37,647 bases of DNA. Source: a virus. The stretch's first letter is position 1. Every line of letters begins with the position of its first letter. Location: the IMG/VR virus record IMGVR_UViG_3300027747_003941, positions 1-37,647 of that record; one strand, written 5' to 3'. Shown here one piece after another: positions 8,316-14,637 of the stretch. The notes beneath the pieces were generated by a model. The model ran no database searches, had not been told where the DNA came from, and was given only the letters and a program-made list of their open reading frames with translations. Made by a program: the position numbers and the translations under genes.

Positions 8316-9253
8316 TATAAATAATCGTTTAAACTAAGTAATACTTGTGATACTGAAGGATGACATTCGTAAGTTTCCTTCTTTTCAAGACATTTTATTA
8401 ATGGTGGAACTGAATTTATATCATCCCAATATTCCATAGCATATTTCATATTAGAAGCACATTCCAATCCACATCCACCACGAACATAACTATAGTTGTA
8501 TCCTTGTCTATTGCCTCTATATGGAATTCTGAATTCAGGTTTAATTGAAGACCCTAAATGAATAATAGGCACATCAGTAGTACCTGCAAGGTGTAGTAAT
8601 CCACTATCCATAGTAACGAATGCACTTGCTTTTTGCATTAAATTCCAACAATCAGATATGGAAGTCTTATTCATTAAGTTTAAACCTTTTTCTATTTCAA
8701 AGTTGAATACTGGCTTTTCTACATTAAAGAAACCTTTTTCAGAAGAATCCTTTCCAACTGACACAACGCTATAGCCTAATTCATTCAATGATTGTGTAAG
8801 TTTCATCCAATTAATTGCATCCCAAGTTCTTGAAGGCCAAGTAGCAACGGGATGAATTAAAACAAACTTTTCAGGAACTTCTATGCTTAATTCAGTTAAT
8901 GGTTTATAGTAACATTCCATTTCATCTTTGCCAAGCATAAATCCCAAGTGAATAGCGTGGAATTGTCTAATATCCATCATATTGTGCTTGTACTCAATAC
9001 CTCTTTCATTCTTTTTACCTACGTTATAAAATGAATTATGAACAATATAATTTGACTTTATATATTCCACATCCACAGAAGAAGATTTATAACTTTTTTC
9101 TACGAAAGGGTTCATTTTAAAAAGTTCAGGCATTTGTGAAATGACTAAAATCTTTTGTTGATATGCTTCTGAAATCTTTTTGATTGTAGGTGTGGCACAA
9201 ATTAAGTCGCCAAGACCATTACATTCGGTTAAATCTAAACAGATTGGTTTCAT
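8315..9253 (-). CDS. GT9-family (heptosyltransferase-type) glycosyltransferase
   Basis: A 312-residue GT-B enzyme. The N terminus has LDLTECNGLGDLICATPTIKK, the GLGD motif of GT9. The C-terminal half has FVLIHPVATWPSRTWD and the donor-site signature AFVTMDSGLLHLAGTTDVPI followed by HLGSS. Family members transfer heptose from ADP-heptose, typically to lipopolysaccharide core. A C-terminal cluster of cysteines (GGCGLECASN, KCLEKKETYECH) may bind a metal, an inference from spacing only. It starts in TAATG coupling with the sulfotransferase gene. Confidence 0.87.
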   Translation of the reverse strand: MKPICLDLTECNGLGDLICATPTIKKISEAYQQKILVISQMPELFKMNPFVEKSYKSSSVDVEYIKSNYIVHNSFYNVGKKNERGIEYKHNMMDIRQFHAIHLGFMLGKDEMECYYKPLTELSIEVPEKFVLIHPVATWPSRTWDAINWMKLTQSLNELGYSVVSVGKDSSEKGFFNVEKPVFNFEIEKGLNLMNKTSISDCWNLMQKASAFVTMDSGLLHLAGTTDVPIIHLGSSIKPEFRIPYRGNRQGYNYSYVRGGCGLECASNMKYAMEYWDDINSVPPLIKCLEKKETYECHPSVSQVLLSLNDYL

Positions 9254-10077
9254 TAAAAGTTATATTTAAAATATTTGTAAAACCATTCGTATCTTTTGTA
9301 AATATAGGTGTAAGGGCCTTCACCTAAAATATGTAAAGCATCTGATTGATTTAGCGAAAGTTTATGTCTTATAGTATGGTCTCCAAATCCACCATGTAAA
9401 GTATCATCTTCTTTTGTGATTTGTTCAATGTAGTCAAAATTGTGACTATAGAAAGGTATTTCTAAATATCGATATATACCTTTCATAACTTCATCAGGAT
9501 TTAGACACAACTCTTCATATCTAACAAAGTGCATATGAACATCGTTTCTAAAATTTATTACTTCTTTAATTCTTTCTATAGCTAAACCAACAGGTATTCC
9601 ATTAGCCCATGTATCAACTCTTTTTTCAACACTTGTATTAATAAGATTTTCCCAATTTATAATAGGACTTAATTTATCAGGATTTTTTCTAAAGTTCTTT
9701 TCCATAGATGCAAATACATCTCTTAAGTCACGAACCATAACAATAATTTTTGGATTTTCTCCTTTGATTAATTTTAACCAATCAAAGTGTACAGCCCAAG
9801 ACCTTCCTTTATCTATGTAATATTTTTTATCCGTAATTGCTTCAGCCCACGCCTCCATACCTGCTTTACAAAACGCAAGAAATCCTTTTTTCATTAATTC
9901 TGCATCTTGAGAAATAAATTCAGGTGAGTTTGTGTAATTGCCTCTTGCACCATATAATAGCTCCATCATGCCACTTGTAGGTGTAGCATATATGTCAGGG
10001 TTTTGTGCTAATATGTTTTGTAATAAAGTTGAACCACTTCGTGGTAGACTACTTTGATAGAAAATTTTTTGGCTCAT
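9253..10077 (-). CDS. PAPS-dependent sulfotransferase
   Basis: A 274-residue protein with the 5'-phosphosulfate loop SSLPRSGSTLLQNIL at residues 9-23 and the 3'-phosphate-binding motif VMVRDLRDVFASM near 113-125, the two signatures of cytosolic and Golgi-type sulfotransferases. It should move sulfate from PAPS to a hydroxyl, here most likely of a glycan. No signal peptide or membrane helix is visible, so it acts in the host cytoplasm. It is coupled by ATGA overlap to the FkbM methyltransferase upstream and by TAATG to GT9 downstream. An APS-kinase-like gene, which would make PAPS, lies about 1.4 kb away on the other strand. Confidence 0.87.
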   Translation of the reverse strand: MSQKIFYQSSLPRSGSTLLQNILAQNPDIYATPTSGMMELLYGARGNYTNSPEFISQDAELMKKGFLAFCKAGMEAWAEAITDKKYYIDKGRSWAVHFDWLKLIKGENPKIIVMVRDLRDVFASMEKNFRKNPDKLSPIINWENLINTSVEKRVDTWANGIPVGLAIERIKEVINFRNDVHMHFVRYEELCLNPDEVMKGIYRYLEIPFYSHNFDYIEQITKEDDTLHGGFGDHTIRHKLSLNQSDALHILGEGPYTYIYKRYEWFYKYFKYNF

Positions 10078-10733
10078 ATTTTTTTCATTAAATAATCACA
10101 AGTAATTGCATCTTTTTGTAAAATGGAGTAACCCATATTCATTAATTTGTTTACTGCAACTGAATTAGTAAGGTCTTCTATCCAAATCAATGGTTTGTAT
10201 TTTAGTAAAGTTTTTTTCATTCCTTCTATAGCAGACAGCTCATGTCCTTCAATATCTAATTTTATAAATGAAATATGCTTATTCATTTCATCACAATCTA
10301 ACAAGTCATCTAATGCTACGATTACGTTTTTATGCATACCATCAGCATCCATTCTTACAACGCCTGAATTACCAATGTGTCCATCGTTAAAAGAAACTAC
10401 TGAAGTTCTACTACCTATTCCCACATTAAATGCATGTACATCTTTGTATCTTTTTACATTTGCTTTTAAAATTTCTGAATTTTGTTCATGTAATTCAAAA
10501 GCCCAAATGCTTAAATCTGGTAAATGATATTTAAACTGAAGACAATGGCTGCCAATATTTGCACCTATGTCAATCATAAGACCATCTTTAGGGAAATACT
10601 CTTTCCATTTATTAAAAAGCTCGAATTCCCAAAAATCATTGTATTTAACAATGTCATCAGAAATACATTCAGGTTCATCATATATGACCATAGGAACACC
10701 TTTTATGTTCACTAATCTTGTAGTTCTAAGCAT
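10074..10733 (-). CDS. FkbM-family SAM-dependent methyltransferase
   Basis: A 219-residue class I methyltransferase. The SAM-binding motif I is LMIDIGANIGSHCLQF near residues 52-67, followed by IWAFELHEQN (acidic residue for the ribose) near 76-85. The FkbM hallmark FIKLDIEGHELSAIEGM is at about 150-166. FkbM enzymes O-methylate sugars and other secondary metabolites. The start overlaps the DUF6165 stop by eight bases, and the stop overlaps the next start as ATGA, so the gene is embedded in the sugar operon. Confidence 0.9.
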   Translation of the reverse strand: MLRTTRLVNIKGVPMVIYDEPECISDDIVKYNDFWEFELFNKWKEYFPKDGLMIDIGANIGSHCLQFKYHLPDLSIWAFELHEQNSEILKANVKRYKDVHAFNVGIGSRTSVVSFNDGHIGNSGVVRMDADGMHKNVIVALDDLLDCDEMNKHISFIKLDIEGHELSAIEGMKKTLLKYKPLIWIEDLTNSVAVNKLMNMGYSILQKDAITCDYLMKKI

Positions 10734-11109
10734 ATTTAGTATAGGATTTTTCTTCAGTAAATTCTGAATTAAAGTGTGTGTTTATTTCTTTTTTAATAGC
10801 AGCTCTTAAATCGTTTTTTAGATAAACCTGTCTTGCTAATTGTATGAAATTATCACCAAAATCTTGGTTTTTTTCGCAGTTTCTTTTACCATCTTCAATA
10901 TCCCAAAGTTCTGAATTTACCTTGAATAGTGAAGAGCAAAGTCTTTCGAAATCTTTGTCATCTTTAATTTTTTGTGAAACTTTTGTAAGAAGATAGTCGT
11001 ACTCTTTTGTAATATTAGCTAATTTGTTAGGGTCTTTAATTTTAGTTCTCTTGAGTTCTAAAATGGTTAATTTGTCAAGAAGCTCCCCTACGCTAACCTT
11101 AATTTCCAT
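10726..11109 (-). CDS. DUF6165 family protein
   Basis: A 127-residue protein with the family pattern IKVSVGELLDKLTILELKRTK at the start (here EIKVSVGELLDK), SELWDIEDGKRNCE in the middle and ND-LRAAIKKEINTHFNSE followed by EEKSY at the end. Its length matches the family, which has no established biochemical role but is repeatedly found beside sugar-transfer genes. It is first in the minus-strand sugar operon. The start ATG at 11109 is preceded by AAAACAGAGAAATT, nearly the same leader as that of recT. Confidence 0.8.
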   Translation of the reverse strand: MEIKVSVGELLDKLTILELKRTKIKDPNKLANITKEYDYLLTKVSQKIKDDKDFERLCSSLFKVNSELWDIEDGKRNCEKNQDFGDNFIQLARQVYLKNDLRAAIKKEINTHFNSEFTEEKSYTKYA

Positions 11110-11197
11110 AATTTCTCTGTTTTAATTAAAAAAATACATTTAATTTTACTGAATGCGAATATAGTAATACTTTTACAAAAAGAGAAAATAAATTTTT
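11110..11197. promoter_or_regulatory. Divergent intergenic region between the sugar operon and the sulfate-type genes
   Basis: These 88 bases separate two diverging transcripts and are very AT-rich. On the minus strand AAAACAGAGAAAT lies just before the DUF6165 ATG. On the plus strand TACTTTTA and TACATTTA resemble weak -7 elements, but I find no TTG at a suitable distance, so exact promoters cannot be assigned. Confidence 0.4.
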
Positions 11198-11434
11198 ATG
11201 AAAAAAATTGACATTAGGTTCAATACAAACTTCCCAACCAAAAGCAAATTTGAATGGCGTTTATTGATTGACGGGGAAGAAACATTAGTAAATAATGTAA
11301 AAATTAATACACCTTGCTACACTACATCAACATTTATTGAAGGTCACGGAATGAAGTGGCATATTACTACAGAAGCAACTCATGTTGAATTCAATAACAC
11401 ATTAATTAACAATAAAATAGCAATTATAAAATGA
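11198..11434 (+). CDS. Small unidentified protein, 78 aa
   Basis: The protein reads as a soluble beta-rich domain (IDIRFNTNFPTKSKFEWRLL, then EETLVNNVKI and GHGMKWHITTEATHVEF) without membrane helix or metal motif. I do not recognise it. Its stop overlaps the start of the APS-kinase-like gene (AAATGATT), so it is first in a coupled plus-strand set and may assist that enzyme or the next one. Confidence 0.7.
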   Translation: MKKIDIRFNTNFPTKSKFEWRLLIDGEETLVNNVKINTPCYTTSTFIEGHGMKWHITTEATHVEFNNTLINNKIAIIK

Positions 11435-11907
11435 TTATACTTTTTTATGGTCAACCTGCTTCAGGTAAAACGACACTTGCTGATGATTTGTATAAAAGAT
11501 TGCAAACTTTCATAAAGTTTACTGAATACTACCACGAATATAAATTTGTTCGTATTGATGGTGATAAATGGAGAGATATAACAAAAAACAAAGATTATTC
11601 AAAAGAAGGTAGAGTTTTAAATTTAAAAGGAGCTTTTAATATGGCAATTTACCTTGAAAAAGAAGGTTTTATACCAATTTTAAGTTTTGTTACACCTTAC
11701 GAGGAGCTTCGTAAATATTTAAAAGAAAATTCGAAACAAGTTGTTGAAATATATCTACAATATGAAGGTGATAGAGGTAGAAATGAAAAATTTGCAAATG
11801 ATTTTGAATTGCCTCAAAGTCCTGATGTAAATATAAATACAACTTATAGGTCAGTTTCAGATTGTGTTGATGAAGTAATTGATTTTTGTGCTCAAAATTT
11901 TAAATAA
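11431..11907 (+). CDS. Adenylylsulfate (APS) kinase-like P-loop protein
   Basis: A 158-residue P-loop kinase. Walker A is GQPASGKTT at 7-15. The acidic pair RIDGDKWR at 41-48 is in the position of the LDGDxxR motif of CysC. GRVLNLKGAFNMAIYLEKEG near 66-85 matches the 'DR-x-x-N-I-R-R' region in position but lacks the arginines, and SFVTPYEELRKYLKEN corresponds to the CysC segment with S-P-x-x-x-x-R. It is slightly shorter than cellular CysC (about 200). If active it would phosphorylate APS to PAPS, the donor for the nearby sulfotransferase. The weak middle motif means another small-molecule kinase role is possible. Confidence 0.72.
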   Translation: MIILFYGQPASGKTTLADDLYKRLQTFIKFTEYYHEYKFVRIDGDKWRDITKNKDYSKEGRVLNLKGAFNMAIYLEKEGFIPILSFVTPYEELRKYLKENSKQVVEIYLQYEGDRGRNEKFANDFELPQSPDVNINTTYRSVSDCVDEVIDFCAQNFK

Positions 11908-11908
11908 T

Positions 11909-12316
11909 ATGTGGATAAAGAAAGTACACGCTAAAAGCACTTTACCAAAAAAAGAAGGACAATATTCATTATTTGTAGGTCGATGGCAGCCTCTACATTC
12001 AGCTCACAAAGAGTTATTTAACCAAGTTATTGAACAAGGCGGTAGAGTTTGTATTGCAATTAGAGAGGGTGAGGTCAATGAAAAGAATCCTTTTACTCCA
12101 AGAGAAGTTATGATGAACATTTGTAAAGAAATGGAAAAAGAAGTAAATTCAGGAAAAGTTAAAGTTATAACAATTCCTGATATAGATTCAGTATGTTTTG
12201 GTAGAGGAGTAGGTTATGATGTTATAGAATTTATTCCACCTGCTGAAATAGCAGAAATTTCTGCTACAAAAATCAGAGAAGAAATGAAAAATAAAATAAA
12301 TGATAGTACAAAATAA
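11909..12316 (+). CDS. HxxH nucleotidyltransferase (NadM/cytidylyltransferase-like)
   Basis: This 135-residue Rossmann nucleotidyltransferase has the substrate loop FVGRWQPLHSAH at 22-33, giving H30 and H33 of the HxGH motif with A in place of G, and the second signature ISATKIREEM near 117-126. Proteins of this superfamily adenylylate or cytidylylate small substrates (NMN, phosphopantetheine, sulfate in ATP sulfurylase, sugar-phosphates). I start at the ATG at 11909, one base after the kinase stop (TAA-T-ATG). Being between an APS-kinase-like gene and DUF2061 suggests sulfate activation, but NMN adenylylation fits the GRWQPLH sequence equally well. Confidence 0.72.
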   Translation: MWIKKVHAKSTLPKKEGQYSLFVGRWQPLHSAHKELFNQVIEQGGRVCIAIREGEVNEKNPFTPREVMMNICKEMEKEVNSGKVKVITIPDIDSVCFGRGVGYDVIEFIPPAEIAEISATKIREEMKNKINDSTK

Positions 12317-12527
12317 AAGACATATAGCAAAAACTATAAGTTATAGATTATTAAGTACTTCCATAGGATTTTTTATAGTTTTTTTAGCTTCAGGAAGTTT
12401 TAAAGCAGGTGCTGCTTTTTCTATAGCTGAATTATTGTATAAACCAATTCAATACTATATACACGAAAGGATATGGTATAAATATATAAAATTTGGTCTA
12501 AAAGTTCCTAAAAAGAAAATTTATTAG
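12300..12527 (+). CDS. DUF2061 membrane protein
   Basis: A 75-residue protein with the family pattern: RHIAKTISYRLLSTSIGFFI, then LASGSFKAGAAFSIAELLYK and YYIHERIWYKYIKFG. It has one or two hydrophobic helices (residues about 17-50). DUF2061 proteins are short membrane proteins of unknown activity; from memory they occur beside cysC/cysD/cysN in many Bacteroidota, which would agree with the two genes upstream. It overlaps the nucleotidyltransferase end by 17 bases. Confidence 0.85.
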   Translation: MIVQNKRHIAKTISYRLLSTSIGFFIVFLASGSFKAGAAFSIAELLYKPIQYYIHERIWYKYIKFGLKVPKKKIY

Positions 12528-12584
12528 ATAAATATACTAATTTAGTGTCATAATTTAAATATGTTACTAAAATTATAAACAAAA

Positions 12585-12806
12585 ATGCAAAATCAACAAT
12601 CAGGATTTAGCCTATTTGTAGGATTTATTATGGCTATTTTCAATCATGTATTTGGATGGTTAAACAATATTGAACCTACAAATCATTTACCAAGTATGTT
12701 TCAAGCCCTTTTGATGGGTATTTTTGGTGCATTTGGTACATATATTGGTAATCAACTAATTAAAAATTTAAAGAAACGTTTTACAAAAGATGCTGAAAAT
12801 AAATAA
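12585..12806 (+). CDS. Small two-helix membrane protein, holin-like
   Basis: A 73-residue protein with two hydrophobic segments (residues about 9-25 and 39-57), a connecting loop (NNIEPTNHLPS) and a basic tail (LKKRFTKDAENK). This architecture is that of small holins, but it is too general to assign. It starts the plus-strand structural-looking gene set and overlaps the next gene by 17 bases. The 57 bases upstream are AT-rich and may hold its promoter. Confidence 0.65.
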   Translation: MQNQQSGFSLFVGFIMAIFNHVFGWLNNIEPTNHLPSMFQALLMGIFGAFGTYIGNQLIKNLKKRFTKDAENK

Positions 12807-13269
12807 AAAAGGTAAATTTTTATTGTATTCTATACCTATTGTTGTGGGGGTATATCTTATTTTCATGCAATTTTCAAAAGCAAAAAAGGCTAAAAGTATG
12901 CCTGTTTCTCCGACTCCTCCCCAACCACAAACACCTACAAAACCAACTCAAAAAACAGCAAATGATTCATTTCCATTACAAATTGGCAGTAGAGATGCAG
13001 GAGCACCTTTAGCACCTGCAGGTAGAGTTGTGGCTTTACAAAAAATGATAAATCAAAAAGGATATTTAGATAATGGTGTTAATAAATTATTAAAAGAAGA
13101 TGGTATTTTTGGCCCTAAAACTGCAACTGCTGTCGAATATTGGATAGAACAAGATAGTGTTGATAATTTAGATGATTGGAATTTAATTTTTAGAAAAATT
13201 GCTCCATTTATTGCAGCACCACCATCATATGATGTATTACAAGACTCTTACAAGATAACAAATTTTTAA
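12790..13269 (+). CDS. Membrane-anchored protein with a peptidoglycan-binding-like domain
   Basis: A 159-residue protein with an N-terminal membrane helix (about 9-28), a Pro/Thr-rich linker (PVSPTPPQPQTPTKPTQK) and a C-terminal domain at about 70-125 resembling PG_binding_1: VVALQKMINQKGYLDNG then LKEDGIFGPKTATAVEYW. The conserved DGxFGPKT core is clear. It should hold peptidoglycan from a membrane location. It has no catalytic domain, so it probably works as a tether or adaptor with the lytic enzymes at 34.2-35.5 kb. Confidence 0.75.
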   Translation: MLKINKKGKFLLYSIPIVVGVYLIFMQFSKAKKAKSMPVSPTPPQPQTPTKPTQKTANDSFPLQIGSRDAGAPLAPAGRVVALQKMINQKGYLDNGVNKLLKEDGIFGPKTATAVEYWIEQDSVDNLDDWNLIFRKIAPFIAAPPSYDVLQDSYKITNF

Positions 13270-13270
13270 A

Positions 13271-13612
13271 ATGGCAGATATAAAAAAAAATACAACGGAT
13301 TTAGTCACATCTGCACAATCAGTTGTTGTAAATCTATTTCAGAAAGCTAATTCATCAAATATTTCCACATCTATAAAAGATGGATTGCTGAATTCAGCTA
13401 ATTCTATTCAATCTTTATTAGACAACGTTTTATTAAATAATGGATTAATTACCGATAAGCAAGTAAATGAATTAGATGCACAACTTGAAATTGCTAAATT
13501 AAAATTATTAGAATCAAAAAGTAATAATACAGTAATGAATTTAGCTATGTATGTTGGGCTTGGGGTAGTTATTGTTGCATTATTATGGTATTTTACATCA
13601 GAAAAAAAATAA
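13271..13612 (+). CDS. C-terminally membrane-anchored protein, 113 aa
   Basis: The first 80 residues are polar and probably helical (SIKDGLLNSANSIQSLLDNV, QVNELDAQLEIAKLKLLESK). A single hydrophobic helix at about 88-107 (MNLAMYVGLGVVIVALLWYF) ends in a short basic tail. It is a tail-anchored design like the proteins at 31002 and 31399. Function unknown. It follows its neighbour by a single base. Confidence 0.72.
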   Translation: MADIKKNTTDLVTSAQSVVVNLFQKANSSNISTSIKDGLLNSANSIQSLLDNVLLNNGLITDKQVNELDAQLEIAKLKLLESKSNNTVMNLAMYVGLGVVIVALLWYFTSEKK

Positions 13613-13615
13613 AAA

Positions 13616-13951
13616 ATGAATAAAGAAACTAATTATAATTTATATAAAGCGGCTATTATTTTAGGTGTAGGAGCTTTGCTTTTTTGGGTTTTAAAACCAA
13701 AAAATAAAAATACAAATACTTCTACTTTGCCAACAACAAAGACAAATGCAGAAGGACCTACTCCAAATATTGAGAATGCAGACATTGTAGCAAATGCATA
13801 TTCAGCAGCTTTAAAAGCAAACGAACCTGCAGGAAGGCTTACTGAATTAAATAAAGAAATGATGAAAGAGTTTGGTATGCGTTGCTTTATGGATAAAGAT
13901 AATAAATTGGTAGTTGTAGATTCAGCAGGTAATACTATTACAGCAAAATAA
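13616..13951 (+). CDS. N-terminally membrane-anchored protein, 111 aa
   Basis: The anchor is YKAAIILGVGALLFWVLKPKNK near residues 10-30, the same 'helix then LKPKxK' layout seen in many genes at 29-36 kb. A low-complexity Asn/Thr stretch follows, then a small domain with VANAYSAALKANEPAGRLTE and MMKEFGMRCFMDKDNKLVVVD. I do not recognise the domain. It lies three bases after the previous stop. Confidence 0.72.
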   Translation: MNKETNYNLYKAAIILGVGALLFWVLKPKNKNTNTSTLPTTKTNAEGPTPNIENADIVANAYSAALKANEPAGRLTELNKEMMKEFGMRCFMDKDNKLVVVDSAGNTITAK

Positions 13952-13953
13952 AA

Positions 13954-14637
13954 ATGATTTTTAATGTTACTATAATTCATCATGCCTTACCTGCTATTTC
14001 AGTTGTTGTAGCAGATGGTGGTAATGGCGTAGGTGGAGTAACGTATAAAGAATTAAAGCAATCATTAGGAAATCAAGTCTATGATGTAGGATGTTTATAT
14101 TTATTTTCTGATAACACAAAACAATTAATAGGAACTATTAATTACAATATTTATGATGTAAATGGTAATGCTGAAATTACAAACATAGCAACAACAATTG
14201 ACCCATATCAAGCTGTAAATTCACTATTAGTAAAATTAAACGATAAAGTAAACACACCAATAATTTTAAATGGGAATTCAAGCGTATCAACAACCATTTT
14301 ACCAAATACATATGTACAAATAAAATTTTTAGCTGATAGAATTACTAATAAATTAGGCCTTGTAAATAATAATTTTACTCAAATGCAAGAAATTACTAAT
14401 ACTAATTTCTTTGAATCTACTTATAGTAAAGCAGGAGATGCTTTAAGTTGTTCGGGTAGAGAAAATTTATTAACAGGTCAAAATACTTTAATACAAAAGA
14501 CTGATGTATTAGAAAATTTGCCTTCTAAAACTATAACAACAGATACAGGAATAATTCATAAATATGAACCTGATTATACTTTTTTATTATTAATTGCTTC
14601 AGTTTCTGCTGGAGTTTATATTTTTAGCAAACAATAA
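13954..14637 (+). CDS. Protein with C-terminal membrane anchor, 227 aa
   Basis: The ectodomain reads as beta-rich (VSVVVADGG-like opening, TIDPYQAVNSLLVKLND, PNTYVQIKFLADRI). The last 20 residues are a hydrophobic helix (YTFLLLIASVSAGVYIFSK). No family is recognisable. Stop and start of the next gene overlap as TAATG, coupling it to the threonine-rich protein, so the two may be partners. Confidence 0.7.
   Translation: MIFNVTIIHHALPAISVVVADGGNGVGGVTYKELKQSLGNQVYDVGCLYLFSDNTKQLIGTINYNIYDVNGNAEITNIATTIDPYQAVNSLLVKLNDKVNTPIILNGNSSVSTTILPNTYVQIKFLADRITNKLGLVNNNFTQMQEITNTNFFESTYSKAGDALSCSGRENLLTGQNTLIQKTDVLENLPSKTITTDTGIIHKYEPDYTFLLLIASVSAGVYIFSKQ

Noticed and set aside
11909-12316. HldE-type ADP-heptose synthesis for the heptosyltransferases
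   Set aside because: The loop is GRWQPLHSAH, nearer to NadM-type enzymes than to the GCFDxLHxGH loop of the HldE adenylyltransferase domain.
13633-13983. A 116-residue minus-strand frame
   Set aside because: Antisense to two genes with clear anchor helices and tight plus-strand packing.
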